The notes under the pieces: model-generated | What the model was told of the DNA's origin: nothing | Database searches by the model: none | What the model saw: the letters and a program-made list of their open reading frames with translations, nothing else | Program-made: the position numbers and the translations under genes | Origin: Pelargonium tetragonum | Taxonomy: Eukaryota > Streptophyta > Magnoliopsida > Geraniales > Geraniaceae | Assembly: GCA_036897445.1 (NCBI GenBank) | Contig: JAYMTL010000072.1 | Span: 32,327-96,326, forward strand | Length of the DNA stretch: 64,000 bases | Direction: 5' to 3' | Part shown: in pieces, positions 41,201 through 53,760 of the stretch | Position numbering within the stretch: position 1 is the first letter of the stretch | Layout: every line of letters starts with the position of its first letter

Positions 41201-44200
41201 CGTGTCTACTAAGAAGCCTGGGTTTTAAATGTGAAATCTCAAAGCGCGTGTCTCCTTTTCGAGAGAAGTTTCCTTTATATGGATCGCAGGGGGCCCCTTA
41301 GAAAGTCCAAGAAGCATCTAGAGAAAATTCCATTTGGAGTAAAAGCAAAAAGGGAGAACATTCTAGAGTCTAGTATTCCCCTAATTAGAAGAAAAGGTTA
41401 TCCCTAGTTATGAAATTGAGGGCCTTTCTCTTGCTCCCGAAATCCAGTAAAAGTACAGTAAATTCGCTATAAACACCTTTCCTGGGCCAGGCCCTCCAAT
41501 ATTTAGCTTCAACCGAAAATCTTAAAATCTTAGGTTTTAAGTTGTGTTTTTCTAACTAGCTATAGGCCCCCGATACGAATCCGGCACCTTTTTCCTTGCA
41601 TCACAAAATTACGAAACCTTATTTCTTCGGAGCTTTAGAGTCCTATCGAAGAATTGGACAAGCTAAAAAACTTCTAGCTTCACAGAAAGCACCCCAAAAA
41701 ATGAATCTTGAATCTTAGATTCTCGTGGCGCCCTTATTTATATTAGATTTAGTCTTAGGAATTGTAAGAAAGAACTTAAAGAAATTTTTTGCGCGTACTC
41801 TTAAAAAAGGTATTTTAAGAAGTGAAATAAAGGGTGCCCGTTAGTTGACACTGCATTCAACCAAGCTCCCATCTGGTAAATCGAGGCTCGTTCGAAATAA
41901 AAGACCCGGACTCAAATCTGCTCGCACTTAAGTTTATGTACAAGAAGTTTATGTTTATTAAAAAAGGTTCTACTAAACTAATAAGTGAATATTACATTTT
42001 TTGGATCAGAAGGGTTGAAATTGAGCGAAATTAAAGTCTTTTTCTAATTTTATCTGGATTTGGAATCCTCGAGGTATGAAGTTATACCGCGAATTGCTTT
42101 TATAGGAATTTCACGGTCTAAACACTCAGCAAAACTCTTAACTTCTGAATATCTTTTTCTCTCAATTATCTCCAGAAAAAGGAGTCATTTTTTAGGCAAA
42201 TTATCAAGCACTATTTACTACGAGTTCGTAAACACGTAAAACCCTTTTGCTTACTCCTTAATTTTTAGGCCGTTTTAGAAAAAGATTTTAGTTCTTGTGC
42301 AAAAAGGGGAAAGGATACCCTATTATCAGCTTTAAGAAGTGACTCGTTTCTTAAAGATTGGGTTTGTATATTTGATATGGTAAGGATTTGATTACGATAA
42401 TTAAGAGTGACTTAATGAAAAAGAGGCGACTGGAAATCTAACTTTTATCTGTGTGCACTCGAGGGCGTGCCTATCCATTTTATAGAGTTTTTGGAATATT
42501 CTTTTTGCTCAAAGGGAGTTTTTGCTAGTGTATGCTTTTATGCTTCGAACCTTTGAGTATCGGTTTTAAGATTGACTACACTTTAACCTCTCGAAAAGGG
42601 GGCGTAGGCTAAGACGATCTCTTAAAAAAGTATCTGGATAAGTGCTTCTGATTCAAAACTTATTCTTTTGTGCGATTCCCCTTATTAGTTTAAAGTTTAG
42701 CTTAATTCCTACGCAAGCACTTTTCTTTTATTATAATATATATATATAACGGAACCACTAAACTGAAGTTAACTCTAATAAATTGTTTTGCTTAGGGGAA
42801 GTTCTTTATAAAGAATTAATTGGTAATTCCTTTAATGGAGTTCCCTATTGTAAACTAATATTAGCTACTCAAAGTGAATTAGAAAAGAACTAAAAAAAGA
42901 AGTCTAAGTATAACACTCCCGGGAAAGCTCGGAAGTATCCGGTTAATTTGACGTTATAAAACCGACCCTATGCCTTTGTGAATAAAGCTTAGATAAATAA
43001 GTAAAAGGGTCCCTTTTTGAGTTGAAAAATATCCTCTAAAATTTAATACTAATACCCGGCTGCCTATACGTTTAAACTTCTTTTTTCTGATTTGAGCTAA
43101 AAACCATATAAAAGGTAAAATGCGTTAGATTTTTAACTTGCAAAAACTCTAAAACAATAGGGCCCTTAATCCTCCTCTACATTTTATCTGGATACGCCTT
43201 GCCTTTAACTCTCTATGACACTAAAAATTCTCTTTGACATTGAGAAAGTCCCGCCGGGCCAGGCATAGGTGTTGTGATTTACGCTTTCCTCTTTTTTAAA
43301 AGCACCCTCCTACTAGGATAGGAGAATTCCTATTATAGAGATTCCCTTTTGTGATAGGATATTTCTATAACTTTATTACTGGGTTTGTACAAGGATTTCT
43401 AGCAAGGGATTCCCGTATTAAGAGCTTAGAGGCTAAGTCTTGTATACTATTTATACAGCAAGTCCTGTGGTAGAAACTAGAGAATTTTGTAAGGAAATTT
43501 CTACGCTAAGGGGAATATTCTATACATTGGAATAAAAAGCAAAACAGCTACTGCTACCCTAATTCCAGACCTGTTATGAGAAAAAATAGAGCAGGACTCT
43601 CGTAGTAGGTCTTAACTTTGTGAAAATCTTACTCCTTATTAGAATGCTCTTTACGAATGCTGTATAAGGAAACCCTTAAAAAAAGGCGTCTTCTTGCGGA
43701 GAAGGGCGAAACTCCAATCTTGTGACCGTAAACTTTACTACAATCCTTTGTAAAGCCCTAGGCCTATAATTCTAATAAAATAAGAAAATGTTCCTAATTT
43801 GTTAACTTAGGCGACCGTGCGCTCTTCCTCTCTGAAGTAAAGGGGACTCGAAGAGGGCTAGAAAAACAACTTCCCTATAACCCGTACAAATTAAAAACCA
43901 AAGATATTGAACAAAAGAAAAAATTCGATTACCTTAATTTATTCCCTCCGGGATTCTTGACCCGTAAAAGTCAAAATCCTGTGTCCTTTGTAACAAGAAA
44001 ACTTTTGACGTATAAATAAGAAACTCTATAGTCTAAATTTCTAGGGACTCCTCTTTAAAAAGCCCCGCAGGAGCTAGACTTTTACAAGGAAATACCCTTG
44101 GGGACTCTACTGAGTAAAACCAACCTTGAGACTTCAAATCCCAGGAGAAAAACCGCTTCTTCTATTTCTATCCTAAAAAGAGGCGGAATTTTCACTAGAA

Positions 44201-44899
44201 GAAGGCCCCGTAGGCAACACTTTATAATTATGGGGATCTCTTTCCGGCTAGCTACAATTACTTGTACACTGCCGCGGGTTACCCGTTAAGATTAAAAAAA
44301 GACCCAAAGAGAGTAAAGACAAAACATAGTTTCTATAAAGAGTAAGGAAGCGCCCCTCTTTCATTTACACCTTAACACTTTGCGCTAACGGGTTCTATAA
44401 ACTAGGATTTTTCTACTGAATTTTGTATGCTCAGCTGCGCTTATTACTTCCTCTTCTGGGGATCCCGCGCTCAAATTACAGAATACAGGTTTTTGCGAGA
44501 AGCGGTGTAGAAAAACTTATACCTCCACGGACTAAATTTACTTAAGAGGCTTATTTATAACTATCTCTTGGCCAAGCCTGTACCACCCCGCAAGAAAAAA
44601 TAAGATTAGGTTCCAATCCAGATTCAGAATTTGTAAAAAGCTGCTATACATAATAGGAATCCTTAGAGTTCTTGATGGCTCTGCGCAAAGCCCTTATCTT
44701 TCTTACTACTAGTACATAGTTACTCTATTATAATTAAACCCTACATATATAATTACTTGCCTTGTACTCAAAACTAAGTTTCTTTGTACACGACGGTGAT
44801 AAATTAAAACCTCTAGCTATATTATCGAGGACCCTTTTTGCGTATCTTCCCATTTAAGAGAATCTCCCGATCTTTTTTGGTATACAGAGTACTAACTTT
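38222..44899. other. Region without a supported gene
   Basis: Palindrome-rich, including GAGGAGCTCCTC at 40976 and GGGCGCCC at 40366. ORFs are at chance length, and there is no RNA gene by T-loop or acceptor search by eye. Confidence 0.5.
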
Positions 44900-45807
44900 G
44901 AGATAAAGAGTTTAATCTTTGCTAGAGACAGATACTTACTTCCTACTCTTATGGAGACCCTGTACCTTTTTTTATTAGCTATACCTAGGATTATAGGAAC
45001 TTAAAAAAAACTATCTTGCCTACTTTTCCCTGTATAAGTATATTGTCTATTAGAATCTTTCTTACTAGGAGGTAGAAGTTATAGAAAATAGTTATGGAAT
45101 AGACAGTAATAGAGATGTAGTTTAGTAGTATTCTATAACGAACGATGGGTCTTAGGAGAGGAATCCCCTATAGAAAGTGTTCTCATTTTATTAGGTAGTT
45201 TTGGATTGTTTAAGGATATTACCTCTTTATTTCATTTTGTAGTTACTGCTATAGAGAGGATAGAAACTTAGTTAGATTGGAAAGCCTTAGTCTACTCGAT
45301 CGTAGGCACCCCGGGGAAGGGTAATGCATTAGAGTGTATTGAGTATTCCTCCTTACGTTATAACCAACCTCAAGAAATTTCTTACTCTTCTGTATCACCT
45401 GTCTTGGTCTTGAGAATACCGGTTTTATTAAGACTCAAAAACTTGAAATGAGAATGACTACTCCAAGGAACTCTATAAATTATAAAGAATCCCCTTTGAT
45501 TGGCAATTTCTGTACTTCATTCCTAGATTTACCTATAAAGTCTTACACTCTTCTTTAGCCCATACCCTATTACCCCACTCTATTCGTTTCATTAAGAATT
45601 CTTTAAACATTAAAAGCTCTCCTGTGGGTTTGGCAGGAAATCTTTCTGGGGTAACTTAGTTAAAAGAGGGATCTCTCAGCACGTATACTAGGAACAAGTG
45701 CTGTAAGGTAAAAGAATAGGAGTTATTTTTAAACAAAAAGCTGTAATAGGAAAACCAACCACCTTAAAACCCATAGCGACAGAAAGAAGACATTTTGGAT
45801 AATTTGA
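44900..45807 (+). other. Plus-strand island with two successive TGA-only frames
   Basis: One frame leads to TGA 45411-45413 and includes EVIENSYGIDSNRDVVQQYS near 45069-45130. A second frame overlaps from about 45385 and runs to TGA 45805-45807 (TTPRNSINYKESPLIGNFC near 45457). TAA/TAG are read as Gln. The switch between frames falls near palindrome-bearing sequence at about 45300-45350. It could be a gene interrupted by a short insertion, a decayed gene or chance. No family is recognised. Confidence 0.22.
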
Positions 45808-46918
45808 TATTGTTCGGTTTCATTTGTGTCTTCCTTTATCTTAATTATGATATTCTATTTTACATAAGGAAAGTCTTTAATTGAGTGTAATTGGGTGTAA
45901 GGAGTTGCTTTCATGTTCATGCCTGTTCCTCTGTTTCCAAAGCGGGCTCTTGGATCGCAAGGAAGATTTTTCCTTATAGGCTTTCTTTTTTCGTTTTATT
46001 TATGAAATTTCTACAGATTTTTAATGCTTCACAGACCGGGACTTTATCCGTTTCGTGTATTAAACTATTAAACTGGGCAAGCCCCCATCTTCTCGGACTT
46101 AAGTGTTAAATAAATTTTCTTGGCTCAAGAGTACTACTCAGGAACTGGCTGTTCCTCGAAACCGTTAAATAGAAGCCCTTCGGTAGGAAATCCGAAGTAG
46201 CACCTGATAGGATAACTAGGTTAAAAAGCAAACTCTATGGTAGGCTTTAACAAGTTTTAACGCGCTTTTAGCTAAAGATTTTTTTCTGCGTTTTTATAAA
46301 ATTCTTAAAAAGTTTTTCTTATACCTTTTGGCGTAATGAAAGAAAAGTAGTAGGGTATCCTATAAGCCACGAAGTTCTGGAGGAAAAGAGGGTTGTATAA
46401 AAGAAAGAAAGGGGTCACTTAATCTCAGCCCCTTCGTAGTTGGCAGGTTTTTCTTTAAGAGGCTTGTTGTTCCGGAATTTTAGTAGGGCTGCAAAGACTC
46501 TTATAATCTCCTGGGAGAGTCAAGCTAATTCCTATCCTATCTAAGTTATCCCCCCGTTAAAAGTTGCACGCAAGAGAAGAGACTTCTTATTCTATCAAGT
46601 TATAGGGGCGAGTCTTCACCAGTTCTTTCTTTAAGGTTTTAAGAGCCTCCTGTTAGTTTAAATTTAAATAAGGAGTATTCTTAAGGTTAACCGGGTTTTG
46701 CTCTATTAACTGCCAAGGGGCATTCTTAATATAAGGTGTAATTCAGGGTATCCCGTTTAAGGCTCAGAGGCTTGGGCTTGGCTATTTATCAATAGGAGCT
46801 CCTGTTGAGGAAGTTTCTTTTTGAGTATATCTAGGAACATGTTTCCTTTAATTTGTTTGCAAGATTCTTATCAGCACATGATTCACTTAACTTAGTAGAG
46901 GTTTCTTAACTTCAAGTC

Positions 46919-47031
46919 CCTGTGAGCTAGTAAACCGCATTAAGTTTAGATAAAGATCCCATCTCAGTAATACTAACTAATGCAAGAGATTCGTTCATAG
47001 AAAAGCCCCTGGTTCGAATCCCTGTCACAGG
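46919..47031 (+). tRNA. tRNA-like element with perfect acceptor pairing; identity unknown
   Basis: CCTGTGA (46919-46925) is perfectly complementary to TCACAGG (47025-47031) at acceptor-stem distance. A canonical T-loop box GGTTCGAATCC (47011-47021) sits just before the 3' strand. The 113-nt span is too long for an ordinary tRNA, so it would need an intron or a long variable arm. Only three of five T-stem positions pair (CCTGG/CCCTG), the D loop lacks the expected GG, and I cannot place a convincing anticodon. A CAT triplet at 46997-46999 sits in a poor stem. It may be a decayed tRNA or a chance arrangement. Confidence 0.22.
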
Positions 47032-47449
47032 AGTGCCAGAATACTAAGTACAGTTTGAAAAGTAAGAAGAATCCTAAATTGAGCCTCATTTTAAGTTAAT
47101 TAAAAAGCTAGTAAATGTGATTTAAGTAGCGTACTTTGACGCGGGATTGTGCTGCTCAGAAGAATTTAGGTAGGTTCCTTTCTGAGACTTTTGATGAAAA
47201 TTTCTCTGGCCTTTAACTGCCAAGGTTTACTCGGCTCGGGAAGCAGGGCACTTTAGTATATAACAAAAAAAGGAACCCTATAAAAATCTTACTTTACTTG
47301 GATAAACCTTACACGGATTAGCTATTTTTAATATACCCAAAGCTCTTAGTACTCACTATAAATGTTACTAATTAAAATAAGTAAGATGCAATTTCCCGAA
47401 AACTTTTGCTTTTCATACTTCCCCTTCCTCATAGCAACTTCAAGATATT

Positions 47450-47640
47450 TCATTTTAGATAATACCCCAGTAAATCCCTCTTAGCTTTATCAGCTTAGCT
47501 TTAGGATTTCTGTATATTTATCACAAGCATATGTTTCCTTTCCCCTAGTTATAGATCTTTTCTACTCTCTTTCCAGTTCCAGCCAAGGCTTTTAGTATAA
47601 TTAGTATAAGGGTTTTCCCTGGGCTGCACTCCCCTTTGTA
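47450..47640 (-). other. Short minus-strand island, TGA-only frame
   Basis: About 60 codons are open to TGA 47450-47452 on the minus strand. The inferred peptide is Lys/Gln/Asp-rich at its end (QKSQSQADKAKRDLLGYLK, with TAA/TAG as Gln). It is short and could be chance. Confidence 0.18.
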
Positions 47641-48681
47641 AAGCTTTGAGGATTCTTTTAACTTAGGGCTTGTAGCTATTCCGCCGATGTACATCCGCAT
47701 ACACGAATATTGAGCGTCCGCTTTATAGGCAAAACGCCTATTAAATAAGGGAAAGTGAAACCTTAACCTACTCTGTGTAGTTTTTTGCTTTATGAGTTAT
47801 TCTCATGACCGGAAGTCCGAAATCTTGTGTAGTCGATCCTTTAAGATTTTACTAATTAGCTTGCCCTTGAGAGTTCCGGGCTTAACGAGAGGAGTTATCA
47901 ACTAACTAGTAATCCTGAGAAAAGGCAAAGCACTAAAAAAATTCTTTATATTAAGCCCTTTTGAAATAAAAAGCAGCGCTATCATTTTGGGATGGGGTTT
48001 TTCCCGTTTAGTCTTAGTTTCAGATGGGCAGGAAATTAATACTAGATTACAAAAAAGCTCTTTTCTACGGGACCTTACTTGAAGAGGTTGATAAATATAG
48101 GGAGTCGCATAATTAGAAAAGAAGGTGCCCTAACTTCAAAAATCCTAAGTCTCGTTATAAAGAAAAGAACCTGATATCAAAGCGAATTAGGAATATACTT
48201 TTGATTTTTATACTAGAACTCCCGTTCGTAAGGGAAGCCTTTTGTAATAAATCAAAAAAAAAATATATATATATACTTAAAAGGAAATAAGGACTTGTGG
48301 CGCCGAAGCCTTAAAATTTTAAAATAACTGCGTTCAATATGAGACCCCTACAAGCTCTTACTAAAACAGTCACAAGAAATGCCTCTACTTTCTTTTTCAA
48401 CAATTCAGTTAAAAAAAGTACCGAAGTTTGCGAAATCGGTAGACAAAAATCTTGTATATAATATTTTTTCATTCTGTTTTATAAGCAAAGGCACCTCTAT
48501 TGAGGACTTAACTTAGATTCTATCTCAAGCTCCAGGGGAAAGTGAGTTATATATAAGAAAAGAAGAGACTTTAAACCATGTTCTGCCAAATGAGAGCTTT
48601 AATTTAATTCCGAATTAAAGGGTTTGCCGCGTCTATTATTCAGGGCTTTTGCCGTATCTGACTTACTATAAGCCTGCTAAG

Positions 48682-48695
48682 TAAGGAATTCCTTA
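48682..48695. repeat. 14-nt perfect palindrome TAAGGAATTCCTTA
   Basis: This is one of the longest clean members of the dispersed palindrome class, with an AATT centre flanked by GG/CC and then A/T. Similar GGAATTCC cores recur elsewhere, for example at 1409 and near 33720 and 56085. Confidence 0.6.
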
Positions 48696-51600
48696 TAAAA
48701 ATCAAAGTCACAAAAAGATATTATCTCTAAGAAAAAAATGTTATAAATTTAGTTGTTGCTATGTATATCAGGCCCTAAAAAGGGGTCATTGCACGAAGAT
48801 ATTTGAGTTCTAGAAGTGTGTAATTATAGTTATTCCTGTTTAGAAAAAAAAGCACTTAAAGCAAGAAACATTTTTTTAAGGAGCCGAAACCGAAATTACT
48901 ATACTAAGATATTTGAATCCTTACAAGGAGTCACTTAATTCACAGCTGAGTAAGATATGGCGGACTCGCTTTATTCCTTCCTTATTAAGAGAGATTTTTA
49001 GAACGGTCTACTTCTATAAAACTCTTTTAATTCTAGCTTTATTAGACTCTCGGCTTTCGAGTTAAGTTCAATCCTAGTTGTATGTTCAGCTTAAAAGGGC
49101 TGCCTATTTTAGTGTCTTGTGAAGGGAAATCCCTTTGGTATTGTTAAATAACGGATAACCTGTAGAGCTCCTTTTGATTGTCTAGTTTTTTGTATTTTAC
49201 ATTATTCTTTTGAGGAATACCTAATTCCAATTTAGTTGCGGAACTCTTTAATTCTGCAGCAATTTAGCCCAGTTAAGCAAATAGAGAGAGACCTCTAGGC
49301 CCTATCCAAATGTTTTTTTATCTTTAATTACGTTACAAAGCACTCTTTTTACGGCCCGTATGACTATGACTGAGCGAGCCTAGAATAAGTATATAGCTAA
49401 GTAAAAATTTTTAAGTACAGCTCCTGGGTACTTCATAGAAAAGGGTTTATACTAGATAGCTAGCAGATGAATTAAAAAGATTTTAGCAACCGCTGAATAA
49501 CTTGTTTTTATAAAGGATTCTATAACTACGAATTTTCTTTACTTTTATAGTATAACCTGATTTCTGTATAATCTTATAATAACGGGTCGGGGTCTTTCAA
49601 CACACCAAGAGCGGAGGCAGCCTTTTAAATCACTGGAGGTTCACTAGTTCAAAAAGGCAACTAATGTGCAATATCCAGACTTTGCTTTCTTTTCATACAC
49701 TGAATTTAGCTTACAAGTCTCTCAGTTACATCGAGATCAATAATAGCCTCTTGTAAGTATTCCGATTCCTCACTTTTCAATCCTTATAGCCCACCAAATT
49801 GGTTTTGTAAGATAATAAAGTATCAACCTTTTTTTAAGGCCCTTAACTAACCACTTCATAACTAAAATGAAAAACTACTCTAAAGCGGACGTATCCCTTG
49901 CTCTATCTCAAAAAGAAAATATAAAGCTTGGGGGGAGTAAACCAGTGCGGGTACCCTTAAGCCTTACTTTGATACTAGAAGAGTTCTAATTTAAGAGGAG
50001 CGGACTTTTTTAGTTTTGAGATATAGCAGAGGCAGCTGCCGTAATATAAATTTACCTTTATTACTAAGGGAGTCTAAGGTTTAATTAAGTGTAAATCTCT
50101 GGACTCTTTTATGATTTGCTACTTGCTCGACTAATCAAAGGTTTAAGATTGATATAGGATTGGCTCCCTTAGGATATAGTGGGGGTGCCGTAAATTACTG
50201 CTTATATGTTCCTTTTTGATAAAGTCTGACCCTATTGTATATGGAAATTCTTGGGTTTCTAGAGTCTAGTTATTTTCAGGTTGGCTTTTTGAGATTTGTG
50301 TGTTAATTTATTATTCCTTTTAAAGTGCACCGCTTCTTAGTTTAATAATTTCATTAAGAATTTTATTTAATCTAAGGATCTCTACATGGGCACTCCTCTT
50401 TTTGTTGACTTGGAATTTTAGCCCTTAATTTGAATGAAATCTCTGCTACATATACAAGGGGTCCCTCTCTTAAGCTTGGGAGTCTTCCTTTATAATTGAT
50501 ATAACGGGCCCTCCGATTTCCTTTAAACTAGAACCTGGGTCTTTAAATGTAAAAAGCTTGGTGAGAAAGCTGGTTTTTATCCTAGCAGATGCTTTTTGAT
50601 ATTACTTGTAAAAGATACGGGGGAAGGTAACGAAGTTAAAGTCTTCTTGGATTTAAACTGGGCGGTAACGCTTTTTTCTAGCAATATATTACGGGAACCT
50701 GTTAGATTCTTTATCAAAAATTTGCAATACTTAAGTTAAGTGTTTTTTCCCTAAATTTAGTTTTGTTCCTCTAAAAATTGAGTAGTTGTTTTAAGCCTGT
50801 ATCAGCAAAATTGATACGTCTTGTAGTATCAGTTTTTCCCCTTATGCTGGCTTAGCTCATTATAAAAGAATGCACAGGAGGTTGCTTATTTATTTTCTAT
50901 AGCCTCTGCAGCGCTCTCCCGTCCCTAGGATTCCCTTAGCTGGGTATACTCTATAAGGCTGCCTATATCTTCGAAAACGGGGTGGCTAAGTGGGTGTGCA
51001 TACTCTTTACCAGGCTCTTGGGTCTAAGCTATTGGCCAATATAAGTTATTTGAACCCTTTAGTCTTAGTAATATAGCATGATAGTAATAGTATGGGAGGG
51101 GGGCCCCTTCCAAAAAACTTAAATATATAATTAAAAGCATCAGAAAAGCTCCTAGAATCGTTATTAAAAGGATAAGCCTTAGGTTTTATAAACCCAACCT
51201 GGAGCCCCGGATTGTTCTGAATAGGCCTATAAAGTTTAGGGGTTAACCCCCGGACAACGGGCTCCGTATAAATCCTTGACAGCTCCAGCACTGAATTTAA
51301 AAGTATTACCACCCGGAACTACAAGTATTTACCCAAATTACTGTTGATTGGCTAATTGCAGTGTATCCTTGGAAAGTCTAAGTTAGAATCTCTGAACTTA
51401 GTAGAGTAGTTTGACTTATACAAGTCGATTTTCTTGCTTTACTAAACTTATTTCAGGCCACTAGAAGCACTAAATTTTTTATTGTAAAGGTTTGAAGTGG
51501 AACTCCATATGCCAAATATCTTAGTTCAATTCTCTCTTTTATGTAACTCGTAAAGAAAAAAGTATATTCGTAAGTTCCTGACACCAAGGAGTAACTCTGG

Positions 51601-53220
51601 GGCACTCCGGTAGACTGATAAATTCGCCTATTTGAAAAGGAGCCGCTACCCTTTGTGGGGAGGCTTGAAAATTTTCTAGGTTTTTATTGTGCTTGAAACC
51701 CATTATTCGTTGTAAAGAAATTTTGCCTACTCTAGCTTTGTAAAAGTAAGTAATAGGTTATTAAGAATAAAACGCCATACGTAGTCGCTGCAGCTTATGT
51801 CGTAATTTCCGGGGGATGCCCTTAGGAATAGGATGTAATAATAGTTAAGGAGGGAGCCTTTTTACTCTTGAATTGCTGTAAATTGGGTAGCTCCTATATT
51901 TTTTTGTTCGAATTATTTTAAAGATTTAGCTCTGTATTTTTCATATAACGCATTCTTTTTTAGTTTATCGGGTAGTTGCTCTATCAGATAGCAGAGAGTT
52001 AGGTAAATTCTATACTAATGAGATCCCCTTGTACAAGATTTCTCTTTTTGGGTTTCAAACTACAATGTAACTTGAAATTTATTCAGAAAACCCCGTTTCT
52101 CGCGGAGATTCGCCGCAAAAACTTAGTGAGGAACAGAGGAACTTTTGCGTAATTATTGGTTTTGTTTCTTAGGATAATCAGAAGTTTTTGAGTCTAAAGT
52201 ACTGAGCATAAATCCCTATCTGTGTTGTTTCACAAAAGCAGCTGCAGGTCGAGTAGAAGAAGGTTTTCCTTTATTTGGGTTGCTCCTTCAAAAGGGTTCT
52301 GGTCATCCTACTAATCCATATTTATAAAAAGCCCTTGCTTAATAGGGAGGTTTAACCCTAAAAAAATAACTTTTCAAGTCTTGTAATTTAACAAGTAGAA
52401 TGCCTCGAAAACAAAATACTTAATTAACTCAATAAAATTCGTATAACAAGGAACCCTAGCAAACTCACAAGCTTTTTTGTTTAGTACTCTCTTACTCTTA
52501 TTACTGCAAAATGAACCTTTCCTTCGAAAAGAAAATGTTTACTCTCTTCTAGTGCTAACACTTTCACAGCTCAAACTATGACGAGTAATTCGTTTTCTAT
52601 TCGACCCCCTTTTGGAGCTCTTGACCAAACCAAGAAAGAAGGGATTTCTCCTGTCATTTTTATTTAGTAAGGAGCCTTGAGTCCTGTATACCATTAAATA
52701 AAAGTTTACTCAAACTATGATGCCAATAAATAGATTTTAGTATTTGTCTACATAACAAGCCCAACTTTCTTTTTATAAGTTAACTCAGAACTAAGACTTT
52801 AAAACCCATTGGTGAAACCCCTAATTTGTTCTATCAAGGAATAAAGCCTTAGTTACCCCTTTTTTATTTTAGGCGAAACCCGCACACGGAGTACCCTTTT
52901 AAATAGAACTTTACACCTGCTACTCAGCAATTATGGCTTCTAAAATAATGATTTAAAACAAAGTTAAAAGGTTTCTACAAGGAGTGCTAAATAAAAGAAA
53001 AGAGAAACTTTTTCGTGAATTTATTCTGCGCAGCCTGCAGGATTATTAAAAAAGTTATGGCGCAAAAAACCCGATGGATTCCCAGAAGCTTCTAAGTAAA
53101 ATTATCGCCCTTTTAAACTTTTTGGCTGGAGTCCCTTGTTGTATCTGATTCAGAAGTGGGGAATTTCCCTTTTTTAGTATTTTGTGGTAATGGAATTATA
53201 GTATGTCCTGCCTTGTCATA

Positions 53221-53260
53221 ATTAATATTAGTTCTTAGGACCCATAAAGCTAATATTAAT
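53221..53260. repeat. Inverted repeat with 11-bp perfect arms
   Basis: ATTAATATTAG (53221-53231) is the exact reverse complement of CTAATATTAAT (53250-53260), separated by 18 nt containing TAGGACCC. It lies about 380 nt beyond the 3' end of the minus-strand tRNA-Cys gene, which is too far for a simple processing hairpin, so its role is unknown. Confidence 0.75.
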
Positions 53261-53640
53261 GTAATATAAAGACCATTCCGTAGATAAGGGGGAGAGCTTT
53301 AAGCCCTGTTTAGGTCAGATAGAAAGAAATTTTATGTTCTTGTACGCTCCAAGGTATCCTAGCTCAAGTAAAGAGTCCCTTAGTAAGAAGTAAGCTATAT
53401 ATTAAGGAGAGCGCCAAAAAAAAAGCTTGACCAAGAAAATATCCTACTGATAATTGGGATTTTGCTTCTGTATTGGATCTATCACAAAAGTCCCTACTTT
53501 TGCTTATCAACTTAGGAAAGATTTGACAAGGTAATGTAATTAATAGTGTAACAGAAGTTTTTGTTTGGTGTCTAGTTGAGGGGTAACCCTAAGTAGTACA
53601 AGAAATATCTGAAGAAATTGAAGAATAGTATATGCAATCA

Positions 53641-53711
53641 GGAACCCGTCAGATTCGAACCTACGTCTATAAGTTTTGCAGACTCATGCCTTACCGCTTG
53701 GCTAGGGCTCC
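53641..53711 (-). tRNA. trnC-GCA: tRNA-Cys (GCA anticodon), plastid-type
   Basis: Read on the minus strand this 71-nt element folds into a full cloverleaf. The acceptor is GGAGCCC paired with GGGTTCC (7 pairs, one G-U), followed by TA at positions 8-9. The D arm is GCC-AAGCGGTAA-GGC. The anticodon stem is TGAGT/ACTTA around loop CTGCAAA, giving GCA for cysteine. The variable loop has 5 nt, and the T arm is GTAGG-TTCGAAT-CTGAC with one mismatch and one G-U. No CCA is encoded. The three-pair D stem and the run GCCAAGCGGTAAGGCA match plastid and cyanobacterial tRNA-Cys better than eukaryotic nuclear tRNA-Cys, which usually has a GCTC-type D stem. This is the best-supported gene in the window. 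It has no recognisable neighbour within 2 kb except the tRNA-Met-like half at 56.4 kb on the other strand. Confidence 0.82.
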
Positions 53712-53760
53712 CGTTTTTAATTGACAAGAACTTATTTTGATAGCATTGAAATTAGGGGTT

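Larger units (their letters stand above)
47641..53640. other. Region without a supported gene
   Basis: Palindrome-rich spacer containing the 14-nt palindrome at 48682, a TA-repeat near 48263-48277 and the 11-bp-arm inverted repeat at 53221. ORFs are at chance length. Confidence 0.5.

Noticed and set aside
44098-44289. Arg-rich 63-codon ORF and a nearby CTTGTACAC resembling the SSU rRNA 3' region
   Set aside because: The following bases do not continue the rRNA consensus, and the ORF has a non-ATG start and no homology that I can recognise.
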